DNA of 64,000 nucleotides. Source: Calamus simplicifolius (lineage: Eukaryota; Streptophyta; Magnoliopsida; Arecales; Arecaceae). A model generated the notes under the pieces. That model did no database searches. It saw only the letters and a list, made by a program, of their open reading frames with translations, and was not told the DNA's origin. The stretch spans positions 1,003,851-1,067,850 of the forward strand of contig UESW01004232.1 of assembly GCA_900491605.1 (NCBI GenBank). The letters run 5' to 3'. Below, in pieces: positions 23,909 to 36,309 of the stretch. A program made the translations under genes and the position numbers. Each line of letters starts with the position of its first letter. The first letter of the stretch is position 1.

Positions 23909-25638
23909 TGGTCTGTTCTTGTGGTGTATTTGACGCTGCGAATTATGGAAATTATACGAGAATTGTGATTGGGCATGCAGTCAGAAGCTGTTGTTGAACA
24001 TGCTGGACAACCACTGTATTCACTGCAACGAGAAGATTGTAGAGGGGGGAGACGACGAGCCCTACTCCGCTTATGACTTCGTTTATCTCCCCATCGATTT
24101 CAAGTAAGTTAAGTGGAACGAGTTTTTATTTTTATGTTGCTGTGAGCAATTAGATCATAAAAAGGCCAAAAGCTATGCTGAAATCAGAGGAAAAAAAAAA
24201 AAAAAGGGAAGATGAGGCCTGCTGGCAGACGCAGAGATATATAAGCCGAAAATAGGAAAGGGGGGGGGGGGGGGGGGGGGGGGAGAAGAGAGGTTGAATC
24301 AAGGAAAGGCCTGAAGAGGATCGATCGATGGCTGGCCACCTTCACGAGTATTGGTTGGTCGGTATCTTCGCCGTACGCCGGTTATTAACCCAAATGGAAA
24401 TGGAGCGGGCTTTTGCATATAAAGGGAGATCCGATCTTTCCTCTCTTGCTCTCTTTGCTGCGATCGCTGCACGCTAACAAACGCAAAGCAAAGCGGAGGG
24501 GGGGAGTCCAGGAGAAGCTGGAAGAAAGGAGTAAAGTGGGAAACCATAAGCTAACAATTAGCAAAAACCCTAAACAGATGGAAGCTTGGTGGGCTTGGAA
24601 TGAGAAAGAAACCCTAGTGGGAAGCGAAAAGACCCATCAGAGCTCGAATGACAGTGGGAGAACTTTGAAGATAAATTGCAAACAATAATAATAATATTAT
24701 GCATCAAAAACAAGCTGCATCACATCTCCTTTCGGCCTCGTTCTTTTTACTCCTCCCTTCCCTCACATCACAACTGAACCGGCAAAAGCAGCCAGCTTTT
24801 ATAGATCAAAAAAAAAAAAAACAAAGTATGAGCTTGAAATCTTTGAAATCAGAAAATTAGTTTTTTTTTTAAAGAAAAAGTTAAAATATAGTTGGATTCT
24901 TTTCTTCTCCATGGCTTAAACCCTTCCTTTGATGTAATTCAGCAACAAGTGCAATGTTGGATACGGTTTCGTCAACCTCACATCTCCAGAGGCAGCATTC
25001 AGACTCTATAAAGCCTTCCACAAGCAGCCCTGGGAGGTCTTCAACTCCCGAAAGATTTGCCAGGTCACCTACGCTCGTTTGCAGGTAATTACTAATAATT
25101 GTTATAATACCGTACAGTAGAATATTATAGATTTAGAGAAGAACATATATATATATGTTTTTATTAATGTTCAGTTAATTTTGAACTAATTGGAATTTTG
25201 TTCGTTGGTTCTCAAAAGGGCTTGGAGGCGCTGAAGGAGCACTTCAAGAACTCCAAATTCGCTTGCGACAACGACGAGTACATGCCGGTGATCTTCTCCC
25301 CGCCCCGCGACGGCAAACAGCTGACCGACCCGGTCCCCATCGGCGGCCGCGGCCCCGTCACCCTCACCAAGCGGGTAATGGACCGGATGCGCCGCGCCAG
25401 CGAGCAGCTCGCCGCCTCCGTTGGAGCGTCGTCTGTGGTGGTGCCGCCGCCGTCGGACAGCGGAGGAGCGTCCTCCACCACCACCTCGACCCACGCGCCA
25501 TCTGACCACGCCGAGCATGACGATTATGACGACGACGACGACGACGAGGCGGAGGAGGATGTGAGAGGCGGTGGCAGCGACGAGACCGGGAGTCGCCTCT
25601 CTGAGGCTTTCCTAAGCCTATCTTATAGCCAAGTCTAG
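21894..25638 (+). CDS. TE1: TERMINAL EAR1 / PLASTOCHRON2-like Mei2-type RNA-binding protein (6 exons)
   Basis: Exons: 21894-22512, 23111-23279, 23371-23823, 23981-24103, 24943-25084, 25219-25638. All introns are GT-AG, and the joined frame gives 641 residues, close to grass TE1 proteins. RRM1 spans about residues 65-130 and RRM2 about 192-262 (split by intron 1 after IFQPFG). A Ser/Gly/His-rich linker follows. The C-terminal Mei2-type RRM3 starts near 402 with TTVMIRNIPNKYS, then LLLNMLDNHC, YDFVYLPIDF and KCNVGYGFVNLTSPEA. The tail is Asp/Glu-rich. Maize TE1 and rice PLA2/LHD2 restrain the rate of leaf initiation and affect phyllotaxy, probably by binding RNA. Exon 1 is very GC-rich, as is common in monocots. 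I chose the ATG at 21894 because MEG...ILDPGAAEFYPASQ resembles family N-termini. An in-frame ATG at 21657 is the alternative. Confidence 0.93.
23870..23906. repeat. (TA)n microsatellite in intron 3 of the TE1-like gene
   Basis: An uninterrupted TA run lies inside the 157-bp intron between exons 3 and 4, so it makes up about a quarter of the intron. Length variation here would change intron size only. Confidence 0.93.
24260..24283 (+). repeat. 24-base poly-G tract in intron 4 of the TE1-like gene
   Basis: An unbroken G run lies within the 839-bp intron, on the transcribed (sense) strand. A run this long can form a G-quadruplex in DNA or pre-mRNA and is prone to length error. A poly-A tract lies at about 24190-24206 just upstream. 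Confidence 0.9.
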
Positions 25639-25879
25639 GCGGCCAGCCATAGCCCAGGGAATGGATGGACGCATCGATCTCATATCCAGATTCTCTCTCT
25701 CTCTTTGTTCCTGTGCGTGTGAGTGGTCTCTGGCTTCTCTACTGTCTCTGAGAGTTCGAAGCTTTTTATGGGGTAGAATGATGATGGTGATGTGATTCAT
25801 CTTAATTGCACTTAACCAGCTTGAACGCATTTCGCTTCCCCGCTCCCCACCTGTGGTACGGGATATAGTTCTTCCTTTA

Positions 25880-25916
<37 letters not shown>

Positions 25917-28900
25917 TCGTATGTGGATAATGATAATAATATATATCACATGCTTGTCTTCGCTTGCTTGTCTTCCTCTTTCTCTCCGTTGTGGTAATTA
26001 ATTAACTTTGGTTTAATATTATTTTATGGAAGAGAGGAGAGAGAGAGAGAGAGAGAGAGAAGTGTTTTCTCGAAGTAGAAGCGACAAGGCTTCTCTATCA
26101 ACCGTCGATTCGTGGCGAGCAGAGATGGCCGAGTCTACAGCAGTGGAGAAGCCGAGGCGGTGCACGTTAGTGTCTCTCCCATTGGCCTGCTACCATGCGC
26201 GTGGACTCGCATGTCATCAGATGGGGCGCTTTGACCAGTACCGTCGAAAATAAATATGGACGACGACGGTTTATATCTCTCACACACTACATATATTTCC
26301 AACGTCGCCATTCAACTGTATGTCTCGTCGTATAACTAAAATATCCGAGTCCTCGTGCATTCAGCCATTAAAGAATGATTCGTCCCAAGCCTAAATGCGC
26401 TTTGGACGCAACAACTTGGAATTGCGAGATGAAAGGGTGTAGTTTTATGCGACAGATAGTATGAAGAAGGGCAACTCCCACTGCATATCGTGTTTATTTT
26501 GCAGTGGCCGCACATAGTGCTTCATATTTTTGCGTAACAAAACATCATATGCTGAGTAGATTTACACCGTAGACAGCAAGGCTGTTGTTGGTTACGGTGA
26601 GTTTGCTCAGCTCTTAGCACTTGGAAGTGTGACTCGAAACAGTAGCAGCTAGCACTTCTCCTCCGCGAAGGGCAAGGTAATGATAAAAATAACAACATGA
26701 TCTGCACCTAAGAACGTAGCTTAGCTGGGATAAACATTCTTGACTCGGTCTGCGTCGTCCTTTCCCTACGGTTCTCTGGACGCTGGCTTTTGCACTCGCT
26801 AATCACTCCTTCCTAGAGAGAGAGAGAGAGAGAGAGACTGAATCAATAATGGCTCGGCCAGAACTTGATGATACTGTGCCCAGCTTTTAAACCACACCCA
26901 TTTGATCCATAATAAGACCATATGAAGCACAGCTTCATGACCATACTTAGAAATGATGATGTCATCCCCCTCTAACCTCCCCTTTTCTCTTGTACTACCG
27001 TAGTCCTCTCCGGCGCCGTTCCGGTGTACTGGGTATTTAATGGCTGCCATTATCCCCGCCGGTGCGGCGTACGCTGGTGTGGCGTAATGATGGAAAATAA
27101 TTCTCCAGTCACCCCAATAATAATAACAACAACTACTACAACTCGTCTCCTTTTGCCCGGAGAAGACAGAGAGAGGGAGAGAGAGAGAGGGGGGGGATAT
27201 GGAGTCAAATATCCGGGTCTTGGGATGTTCTCCATGCAAAAGGATGAATGTGGAAAAGTAATAGTAAATAAAACCGGGCTCGGGTATCGAAGAGAGTGTC
27301 AGCTTCTAAGTGCCTGACAGGCAAGCCACCAGACCACGTTGGACGATGTCCGTTGACGTGGCCCTCTCCGCGCTGCGGTCGTCGGCGTTGACCGCTTCCG
27401 TACTCCATTCAGCTCACCTCTCCCAGTGTGGCAAGCCTCACCCGATCTCGCACCCATTAGGCGTGCGCATGATCTAGCCGTAGATACGTGAGATCCAAGG
27501 AACGCCCTTCCCCGAATCTAGGGAGGTGTAGGGTGGTCCACGGGGCTGGCTGATGGGACGTGTGGGAGGGGTGACACGTCAACGTCCACGTCCTGGCCTC
27601 GTCATCCGGAGCCGGCCGGACCCCGGCGGTCTCAAACATATATTCACCGCTGGGCTCCGGGTAGAAGAGGGGAAGGGAGTTAGGTTATGATTAGATAAGT
27701 GAATGGGATGACAGCTTCCGTTGATTTGCTTCTACTGCTGTACCGAATCCATGATCCAATCTCATTTACGGGTGCAACTCGGGCTCATGACATTTGATTT
27801 TTTTTATCTTAATTTTAATTTTATTTATACAATATTAACTTTGATTTTAATTTTAATTTTATATGTAAAATTTTAATTTTATTTTATTTTTAAAAATTAG
27901 TATCGAATTGAGTTTCGAAATAGAATTTAAATTGATGAAAAAAATAAAATAAAATATTTTATAAAGTAAATAAATATTAAATTATGAATTTTAGAAATGA
28001 AAAAAATAAAATTTCTTGTCGAACACATAAATGAGACTTGGAGTTTTAACATTCTATTAAAAAAAATCTTATCTAAAACAAAGAAGATGCGGATGTACCG
28101 TAAACAAAGAAGAGATGATGAAAAGTAAAACGAAATGTACGGATGGTCCGTCTTTATTTTTGTTTTCTTTTCCTTGCCTGCGATCGACGGCTTTACCTTC
28201 CTCACTCTCAAGTTGATCATCTCGTCCGATCCGACTGGCGCTCTCAAAGCTCTCAAAAATTGGTACCGATAAGCTATTCCCGTTTGGATAACCCTCGATT
28301 CGGATTATCTTAAGTTCGAGTTACGGTCGATTCAAACCCGGATCAATTGCAAATCGGATCGGATTAAACTCGAGTCTTTAGGGTTCGGATTGGGCAAACA
28401 TGAGTTTAAACATGTTGTAAATCAAATTCGACAGACCGAATTTAGATTGAACCCGATCCAAGTTGCACCTTTAATCCCATTCGATATCTGCAGTCATCCG
28501 TTACAAATGTCTCTCTAAGACATGCTTCTGGCTCCGTTTGGATGGGATCACTGGCATGCATGCCAGTAGATTGTGTTCGAGGTTGGCGGCTTAAGAAAGA
28601 AATCAAGACCATGGCATTCATATCTGTTGTGAGATCGAGTAGCAAGGTCTTCACCATTTGAAATGAAGTTTGTGTTCCATTGGATGGCCTTCTGCGTTCC
28701 AAGATCTAATTCGGCCAATCTTTTGTCTGCAGATGGGTTGTCTCGGTTGTCCCTACCACGTTAGAACCTAAGAATCGGCAGCAGGTTACCAAGAAAGGGT
28801 AAAGGAAAAGCTGCAAGTCTCTCAGCTTGAGAGTGGGAAAAATTTGAACTAAAATGAGGGGGGTTTAATTAGTTTAAGACATAAAACTGATGTCCTTGTC

Positions 28901-29800
28901 GTTTAAAAACAACAGTTACTATTTGATAAGTTGATGTCAAAAATTTTAAAAACGTCCTTGAAATAGCTAAATATATATTTTTTTTACAAAAATTATAAAG
29001 ACTTGGAAAATGGTCAAACTCTTTTATGTTTCATTTTGATCAGTTACGGACTAACTCATTTGAGATAGTCTTATCTGAAATGATCAGTTAGTAATTATAG
29101 CTGATGACGGAAAGCAACATAAGAGAATTATTATAAGAAGAGAAATTTTAGGTGGGATTAAATTGCCAAACCACATGCTACAACCCTGTGCAACCTAGCT
29201 AGCCCTGCTCAGCTCAGTACAAAAGTATTTTGAGCTTCACAAAGTGGATGGATTTTTTTTTTCAATTTTTATTGAATAAATCATGAATTTTAAACTATTG
29301 AAAATTTGAAAATTTTTAAATGTTATAGTATTTTGAACAATTTTCTTCCTGGATTTAAAATTTTCAAAGCAATTCCCTCGTCCTTTGGTAGTTGTTCAAA
29401 ATACCTTATGCACCGACTAAATTAAGGTCTGGGTATCCGGTTTTTCTTCATGATGGTGGCATGAGCACTCGACTAGTAGTTCTTGCTATCATGTTTATAA
29501 GGCTATTTGCTAGAATATATAGCTTGAAAATTAGCAGCTATAATTTAGCTCCATTCTTAAAAACTACATGGCTGTGGTGTAAAATAGAGAATATCTGCTG
29601 CATATATAGCCTCTGTGATGCGCCGCAGACCATGCATAGGATTGGACAACTAGAATAGTATCAAACAAAACTCTTACCAAAGGTGATCAAAAGATGTTCA
29701 GGTAGACAATCCGTGGTTCCCTTTAGCCTAGTGACCAGACCAAATCAAAGTTAACAAGGCGAATGGTGTCCATCCTAAGAACTTAAAGAGTATATAAGTT
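25639..29800. other. Intergenic downstream of the TE1-like gene, no gene recognised
   Basis: It starts with the 3' untranslated region of the TE1-like gene. Microsatellites follow: CT at 25882-25913, GA at 26036-26060 and GA at 26816-26836. A GC-richer patch at about 26990-27660 holds CACGTC/GACGTGG-type motifs but only overlapping frames without domains. From 27780 the DNA is AT-rich. Confidence 0.5.
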
Positions 29801-30620
29801 GGGTTTTATACGAGTATTCCAATGAAATATTTGTAGAGTCTGACGTGGTACTTCAAGTTTGAATTGAGCAAGAGAACGCCCATGACACTTCATCCATGAG
29901 GTGACGCCCAAGGAGGGCATGTGGTTCATATGGTCTAATGGGTCAAGGGCTGATTTTAGTCCTAGATGGAGGTTTATGGGCTCCATGGGTTTAAGGCCTA
30001 GGTTGTTGGGTCTTGAGAGGGCTAGTTTGTCATTGGGCCGAGTTTAAGCCCAAGTATGGATTGGTCCAAAAGAATTTTTTAGGGTTTATTATGCATGTAA
30101 TTAGGTATCTTTTTTTGTCTTGGAAGCAATCATGGGTCGTGGGTTATTTTAAGGGCTTCATGTAATCATCCAAGAAAGGAGAAGAAAAAGAATGCGAAAC
30201 CCTTTTCTTCTTTCTCTCCTTTTTTCTAATGCTCATGATTCCTTCTCTTACGTTCATCCTTCTCACATGTTGATAACCTAGATCTCTAGATCTAGGGTTT
30301 TTTAGAGATCTAGGGTTTTTTTTTCTGCTACCATCTAATTCCTAGACGTCTTTCTTGCAATCAAGTTTTCAAGGGTGAAAAAAGCTGTACATTCTTGAAA
30401 AAAAAAGAAACCCTAGCCGCCCTTCATTTAAGAAACCATTCCTTTTTTATTGTGGATCTGATTTGAAGTTTCACATATGAAGGAAGAGAGATCACGATCC
30501 TCTTATAATCTTGGAGCACAAAAAATCAAGAAAATCCTAGTTATCATTTGTTGGGAGAAATTATCAATATCAAGATTCAAAATCCTACTGTAGAATTTTA
30601 GCAGGGGTATAATCTTACTT
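29800..30620 (+). repeat. Possible solo LTR or LTR fragment
   Basis: The stretch has features common in plant LTRs. These are a moderately GC-rich start with tggttcatatggtctaatgg, an aaggagaagaaaaagaatgc segment followed by cccttttcttctttctctcc, and a repeated agatctagggttttt near 30286-30320. I did not find a partner repeat or target duplication in the window, so the call rests on composition and style only. Confidence 0.25.
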
Positions 30621-30979
30621 CCGCATCTCCATATGACTTGGGGATGATCAAATTCATGCCATCCTTCAAGGATTGAAAGAGGACGAATCCTCTTTCAATA
30701 TCAAGCCATTCAAAAGTGAAGGACCTCTAGCCTATCAAAGATAAAATTATGAAGAGGTTTCATTCTTGGAAGTGAATGCTTCTTATATTTTTTTCTATTG
30801 GCTGGTACACTCTCATCAGTTTAGTTTTATGCTCTACTCCTATCCATATAGTCTCTAACATAGCTACTCATTCATCACTTAATTTGATAGAATAATTCAA
30901 AATTCCTTATTGGGCAATGATTATAAAAGTAGAGTTGTTCTTACAATTTATGGTATTCTATCTATAACTCAAGCAATTC

Positions 30980-31932
30980 GAAGGCCTTGATATCCCCGGC
31001 ATTAGTTTCTAGTAACCCTCTCTCCTCAATAAAATTGTTGTTGTTCGTAAAATTATTTAGCAACAATCTTCTTTGTCCTCTAGATTTCTTGCCACTAAAT
31101 ATAAGTGTAGAGGCTCATAGACCGATTGCACCCCTAAAAGGAACTCGTCCTTCTATGAAAGATAATCTCCAAGGCCTCAGCTTTGATCTCTAGAAGTCCC
31201 ACTTGGTCTCTTGGCAATGATAAATCTATCGAATGGGATCTTGGCTCATGTGATGAGGCTCTTATTCATGTACCAACAATTTTTCTCACTTTTTATTCGG
31301 AGATAGGCAATATAGTGGATGCTTTATTCAATCTAGAAAGATGTTGGTATATGGCTACTATTGCTCGAATATTTTCATCTTCTTTAGCTGACTGTATTTC
31401 ATAGATTCTGAGACATGAAGATGACCATATAAGACATTGTAACTTAAAAGAAAGGTTTACAAAAAAAAAAAAAACTTTACAAAAAAAAAAAAAAAAAAAG
31501 GAAGAAAGCTTATTATGCCATGATGGCCAAAGTGATATACTATTCATATTTTTGCTATCATCTTGACCGTGCATCTGGGTTGATCATGCATAGGGATGGC
31601 AATGATCCGAAGATAGTCCAGGACGGCCTCTATCGGTCCTCGTCCCCGTTAAAAAAAATATTTCCGTTCCTCATTCCCGTTAAGCCGTTATAGTTAACGG
31701 AGTGAGAATGGGGATACCCGATTGTATACCCTGCACACCCATTTGATCATTTACATAAAAAATAAAATTATTTTATTAAATTTATAATTTATTAAAATCT
31801 TAAAAATACTAATAAAATGCTTTGGCTTTGATGTTCAGTGGTTGCATAAAAGAAGAGAACAGACAGGAAGATTCAAACGTGTTTTACTAAATTTTTTAGT
31901 ATATACATTTTAATTATTTTAAATTTTTAATA

Positions 31933-31988
<56 letters not shown>

Positions 31989-32650
31989 TATATTATATTA
32001 AAGTTAATGAGGATGAGGATGGATAAATGGGGATGAGCGGAGGATATCATTCTGGTGGTTTACCCATTTAGCCATTAACAGCCATTATCTGTTAAGCCGT
32101 TTAGATCGAATTCTTCGATTTGTTAGAAATGATACCGAATGGGTAAATGGTCAAGCGAAAAATATTGCCATCCCTGATCATGCAAGTTTAGAAATTAGAT
32201 GCTCTTTAGGGAGTTGTATTTTTCATTTGTAAGATTATGCAGCATAGTATTCCCATAACTGCTCCTTACAGGTGGGCTATTTTACATTTTCTTGCTTGTA
32301 GCATATATTGGATGGAGGTCGAAACAATTGATCATTTATTTCTTAAATGCTCTAGCTCTCAAAAGCATGGGATCTTTTGAATAATCATGTCTGCACCCAC
32401 CTGGTATCTATGAAAAACTTACTCTATTTTCCACATAGACCATCTATTTTAATGGCTTAGAGGAGGACTAATTCTGCTATGAACCGTGTTTTATGGTGCA
32501 TATGGTGAAGCAAGAATGAGAAGATATTCCAATATAAATTTAAAAGTGCCAAAAATATACTACTTGAAACTGAATGTTTGTTTGATGAATTTTTTTGAGT
32601 TAGAACCTTATGTTTTTATTCTTCTTATGACAAAGGTTAGAACCTCGTAT
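30980..32650 (+). mobile_element. Non-LTR retrotransposon (LINE) relic, interrupted by a hAT element
   Basis: At about 32305-32370 the plus strand reads like the reverse-transcriptase zinc-binding domain, with MEVETIDHLFLKCSSSQKHG. About 130 bp on, it reads VLWCIW followed, after a stop, by SKNEKIFQ, matching the usual LINE C-terminal pattern WCIWK-x-RN-x-x-IF. Open but undiagnostic frames lie upstream at 30987-31193 and 31183-31404. The DNA between is split by a 586-bp hAT element at 31591-32176. Several stops and frameshifts show it is dead. The 5' limit is approximate. Confidence 0.6.
31591..32176. mobile_element. Non-autonomous hAT-like element with 8-bp target duplication
   Basis: The left end is tagggatggcaat and the right end is attgccatccctg, forming inverted repeats that match at 12 of 13 bases. 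They are flanked by the direct duplication ATCATGCA (31583-31590 and 32177-32184). An 8-bp duplication with a (T/C)AGGG-type terminus is the hallmark of hAT elements. There is no transposase frame. The middle carries a (TA)n run at about 31938-31984. The clean ends and exact duplication suggest a younger insertion than the surrounding LINE. Confidence 0.88.
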
Positions 32651-34517
32651 TTTCATTCTTCTCATGGCATCCACCGATAATTTTCTTTTACTTTTAGAAG
32701 AAATTTAAATGTTACCTTCATCTCTTGGTGTCTCCCAATCACAAAATGTCTCAAATTAAATTTTGATGATTTTATTCAAGCGGATTCAATAGAAGCTAAT
32801 TTTTATTATTTATAATGAATATAGGAGATTCATTGCTGCAGAAGCCATTCCCCTTAAGATTTTCTGCTCCACATGCTAAACTAACAACTATTTAGTATGG
32901 GATAAGAAGGATGATAACATCCTTTTTACCTAGCCATGGAGTCATTATTAAGGACCCTGCTACTGTTTGGGTGGATTAAGATTCTTTCACATATCTTCGA
33001 TCATTCTTTTTATTCATCCGCTCGTGAGCTTGCGTCAAGAAGTTTGCTCATGAGTTTCACATCGCTGATGCGTAAGCTCATGCATGAACGAATTACTGTA
33101 TTCGGTGCAAACCATTCTGTACCGAGATGGTATACAAAGACTTTTTCCTGTCAAGAAAGAGAAGCAATTGTCCCACGATATTGGGCCAACGGCCTGACAT
33201 GACAATTTCTTGCCCACTTTCAACGAAGTCTATGGTCTCTCACACCCCGACCTCAGACACCAGTCCCAAAGGACTGGGAATTACGCAACACAGAATGGCT
33301 ACGTTGCCATGTTATAAACAGCATTGTTGAATTCATGCATGGTCTTAACCATTGGATTGATAACCATGGCAAGGCCTTCTCTACCACTGAGTTCTTAATT
33401 TGGTCTCCACTTACTACTGTCATAATATATAACAGGTTGCATGGACTGTAGACGAGCTCTTAAGGTTATTATTGGCATACATAAACTAACAACTTCAAAA
33501 TTTAAGTTTGTTTAACACTTGTTCAAATAATAATAATAAAAAGGCAAATTACTGTTGGGTCAAGCTCGATCGCGACCATGGCCACGTTATTTTGATAACC
33601 CTTTGATGTTGAAATACTTATATTTGAATCAATTTAATCGACTAAGATTACTTCCAAAGTTGAATAGCATATTAAATCGTAATTTAAATCCAATAAAAGA
33701 TACTATGAGAGTGTCTATACTATCCTCTCTTTCAAATATGGCATAGGTAAGTTTGCTGATCTAATACTATTTGTAATAATTAACCAGACCTCAATTAAAA
33801 AAGCTAGTTAATTAACTTATTAAACAAGTTCTTCGGTCTTGTTTAAATCTCCAAATTAATCAAGTAAGTACATAAATGAAGCCGGCTATTTTGATTTCCA
33901 GCTCTTTAAATCTTACTTCTCTGCACATTTGCAGAAAAGCAAATTATTAGGTAGCTGGATGATTAGCTAATTGAGCTGCCACACATCAGATCCAAAGCTT
34001 TTGGGACTTTTCCCACCTGAATCGCACTAGCAGGCTAGGACAGGCATTAGGAGAGTAATTTTTTTTAAGACACTATTCTCCTTTTTCTTTTGTAAAGAAG
34101 AGAGAGAGAGAGAGAGAGGGAGGGAGGGAGGGACACTAGCTAGCACGATATGATCTCTCACACGCTTGCTTAGTATCGAAAATCCCTGAGCCATGCATGT
34201 CGGGCGAATTAAGCATCGATCGGAGAATTCATCATAACAGTACATGATCTTAAACTTTGAGATGAGCAGCAAAATCCACATTGCTGAGATTAATGGAACC
34301 ACCTTTAGTTCTTTTGGTTAAAATAAATTGTTCATACACCATAATATATTCTTTTCTGTGATGTGGAAATTTATTCACTGATACCATTTTATTTGTTGTG
34401 ATAAATATTCGTTCATAGTACTAGCTAGATACGTACATGCATTAATACATAAAAGAAAATAAATCTGAAATAGACTGTCCTTCCATCTGGATTCTTTATG
34501 CTGCTGCTATGATCATC
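32651..34517. other. Intergenic, no gene recognised
   Basis: The 33230-33330 stretch (ccccgacctcagacacc and acaacacagaatggctacg-like phrases) has the look of an LTR fragment, but no partner was found. A GA/GGA microsatellite lies at 34099-34131. The stretch nearest 34518 is the likely 3' untranslated region of the minus-strand protease. It includes a TTTATT (AATAAA on the minus strand) at 34388-34393, a candidate poly-A signal. Confidence 0.45.
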
Positions 34518-36217
34518 TTAGAGTTCATCCTTCGAAACCTCCCTCCTTGAAGGATTAGGTGATGTCTTGATGGGATATGAAGCCTCCATTGCGATGCCAC
34601 ATTTCCCATGTTTGGCCCGGCTGTCACGCTCCATTCTGATGTAGCCTCTCTCTCCCCACCCTGGCCCCCATGAGTTCTTCACAATCCAGTACTTATTTCC
34701 TTCCTTGGTCGTCCCATACCCCACGATCGCAACACCATGGTCTAAGTCTGTGGTGCAACTGCCTGTGAAAACACCCTGCCAACCCAAAAAAATAAAAGAT
34801 TACAGTTTGTCGCTTTGAAACATAGAAATCTTTTGCCAAGAAAAAGCATATTGGACTCTAGGTTGTTCAATGTTCTAACAATATTATGGTTCGCTACGTC
34901 GGCTTCGAAGCTGTAGTTGGCTGCTGGGGGTAAAGTTAAAAGAGTGGAATATGTGCATGGCGTACGTGTATCCGTCGTAAGTGAAGCAGTGGAGCATGCA
35001 CATACCTCGGAATAGAACTGGAAGGCCGAACCACTTGCTTCAATGGCAACGGATACTGGCTGATGAGCCACAGCCTTCATAAGAGCTTCCTCACTGTTAG
35101 CAGGGACATTCTCGTGCCTATCGATCGTCACCACCGGAGATTTCTTCTGCAAACAACTTAATTTCTTCCTAAGAATTGCAAATATATATCTATGTACGTA
35201 GCTTTCAATCAAAATTAGAAGGTTTAATATATATATATAATAATTTGGATCTCCATTCTTTTTTACACAATATATATATATCACTTTCATATATACACGG
35301 TAATTTAGATCTGTAAGTTTGCTCGATCTATTGAGCTCTACGTAGGTACCCATGTAAACAAAATTAATGATCTAGTTCTAATTAATTACCTTGGAAGTGT
35401 CGCATCTTCCGTCTTTTGCCTTGTAAGGATACTCAGCCTCAGTTGTTATGCCTCCATTTTTCACAATGAACTCAAATGCGTAATCCATTAGACCTCCATC
35501 GCATCCTTTATTGTCTTTATTGTCGCAATCAATAAGCTCTTGCTCTGACAAGGAAACAAGCTTCTTCGTCTTGATCTTGTTAATACCCTCCACGGCAGCC
35601 ACAGTGGAGAAAGCCCAGCAGCTCCCTAATTAAATTAATTATGATCACCAAAAACAAGCATACGTACGTAGAGTTCCATTATATCATAAACTACAGGCCT
35701 AACAAAATTAATTAAGAAGACAACCACGATATCGTATAAAGAAGTACATAGCAATTAACACTCACGCACCGCAGTGGCCTTGGTCCTTGACGGCAGTGAC
35801 TGCACCCTTCTGCCTCCAGTCAACAAACGCAGGGAGGTCGTGGGCGTTCTCATACATGAAGTCTCCGCCGCCGGTGGTGGCGCGGCGCATCCTGTGGTGC
35901 TGCACCTTGGATCCGGCGTACCAGCTTCGGAATTCTTGGTTGGTCATATCGCCAAACTTGTTGAGGGCAAGCTTGTAGGGCTCGTCCTTCTTGTTGAACT
36001 CGTGGATGAACTTGACGTTCTCCTTGAACACGTTGAAACGCTTGTCCTTCTCATCGAGGTCCCTCGACACGGTGTGGTGGCTCCGCCATCTCTCATACAA
36101 GTTCCATAGGCTCTCTTCGGTTGCGAGGTCCTTCTCGTCGAATGGAATAATATTATTGCTACAAGCCAGCTGTGCAAAGGCTAGTAGTGCAACTAGCACC
36201 ACAACCTTATTCGCCAT
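34518..36217 (-). CDS. KDEL-tailed papain-family cysteine endopeptidase (4 exons)
   Basis: Minus-strand exons: 36217-35770, 35625-35390, 35146-35006, 34775-34518. All introns are GT-AG, and the joined frame gives 360 residues, the usual length for vignain/SH-EP-type enzymes. A signal peptide covers about residues 1-20. The I29 prodomain holds an ERFNIN-type helix (ERW...RFNVFKENVKFI) and NKFGD. The mature enzyme starts near LPAFVDWRQKGAVT. Catalytic residues are Gln146, Cys152 (CGSCWAFS), His288 (LDHGVAIVGYG) and Asn309 (NSWGPGWGE). The C-terminus is KDEL, the endoplasmic-reticulum retention signal of ricinosome proteases. Such enzymes digest storage and cell-wall proteins during germination, tapetum and nucellus breakdown and other programmed cell death. 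Introns interrupt the codon beside the active-site Cys, a conserved position in the family. All catalytic residues are intact. Confidence 0.95.
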
Positions 36218-36300
36218 TAATTATATATCGTACGTAGGCCAGGGAACGGAAATTAGAAGTGATCAGGAGGGTTGTGGAAACCAAGAGGAATGGTGCGAGG

Positions 36301-36308
36301 TTTATATA
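36301..36308 (-). promoter_or_regulatory. TATA box of the KDEL cysteine protease gene
   Basis: On the minus strand the sequence reads tatataaa, 84 bases before the ATG at 36217. With the usual 25-35 base offset, transcription would start near 36275, giving a leader of about 55-60 bases. The strong canonical box fits a highly inducible, tissue-specific gene. Confidence 0.65.
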
Positions 36309-36309
36309 G

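Noticed and set aside
25186..25518. Minus-strand open frame of 110 codons under TE1-like exon 6
   Set aside because: It is a shadow of a GC-rich coding exon. The plus-strand exon is in frame with the Mei2-type RRM.
26799..27239. 146-codon minus-strand open frame
   Set aside because: It includes translated GA repeat at one end and a Ser/Pro/Leu run in the middle, and no domain or intron structure supports it.
34742..35353. 203-codon minus-strand open frame inside the protease gene
   Set aside because: It runs through introns. Only 35006-35146 of it is a true exon, flanked by proper AG and GT sites that restore the papain fold.
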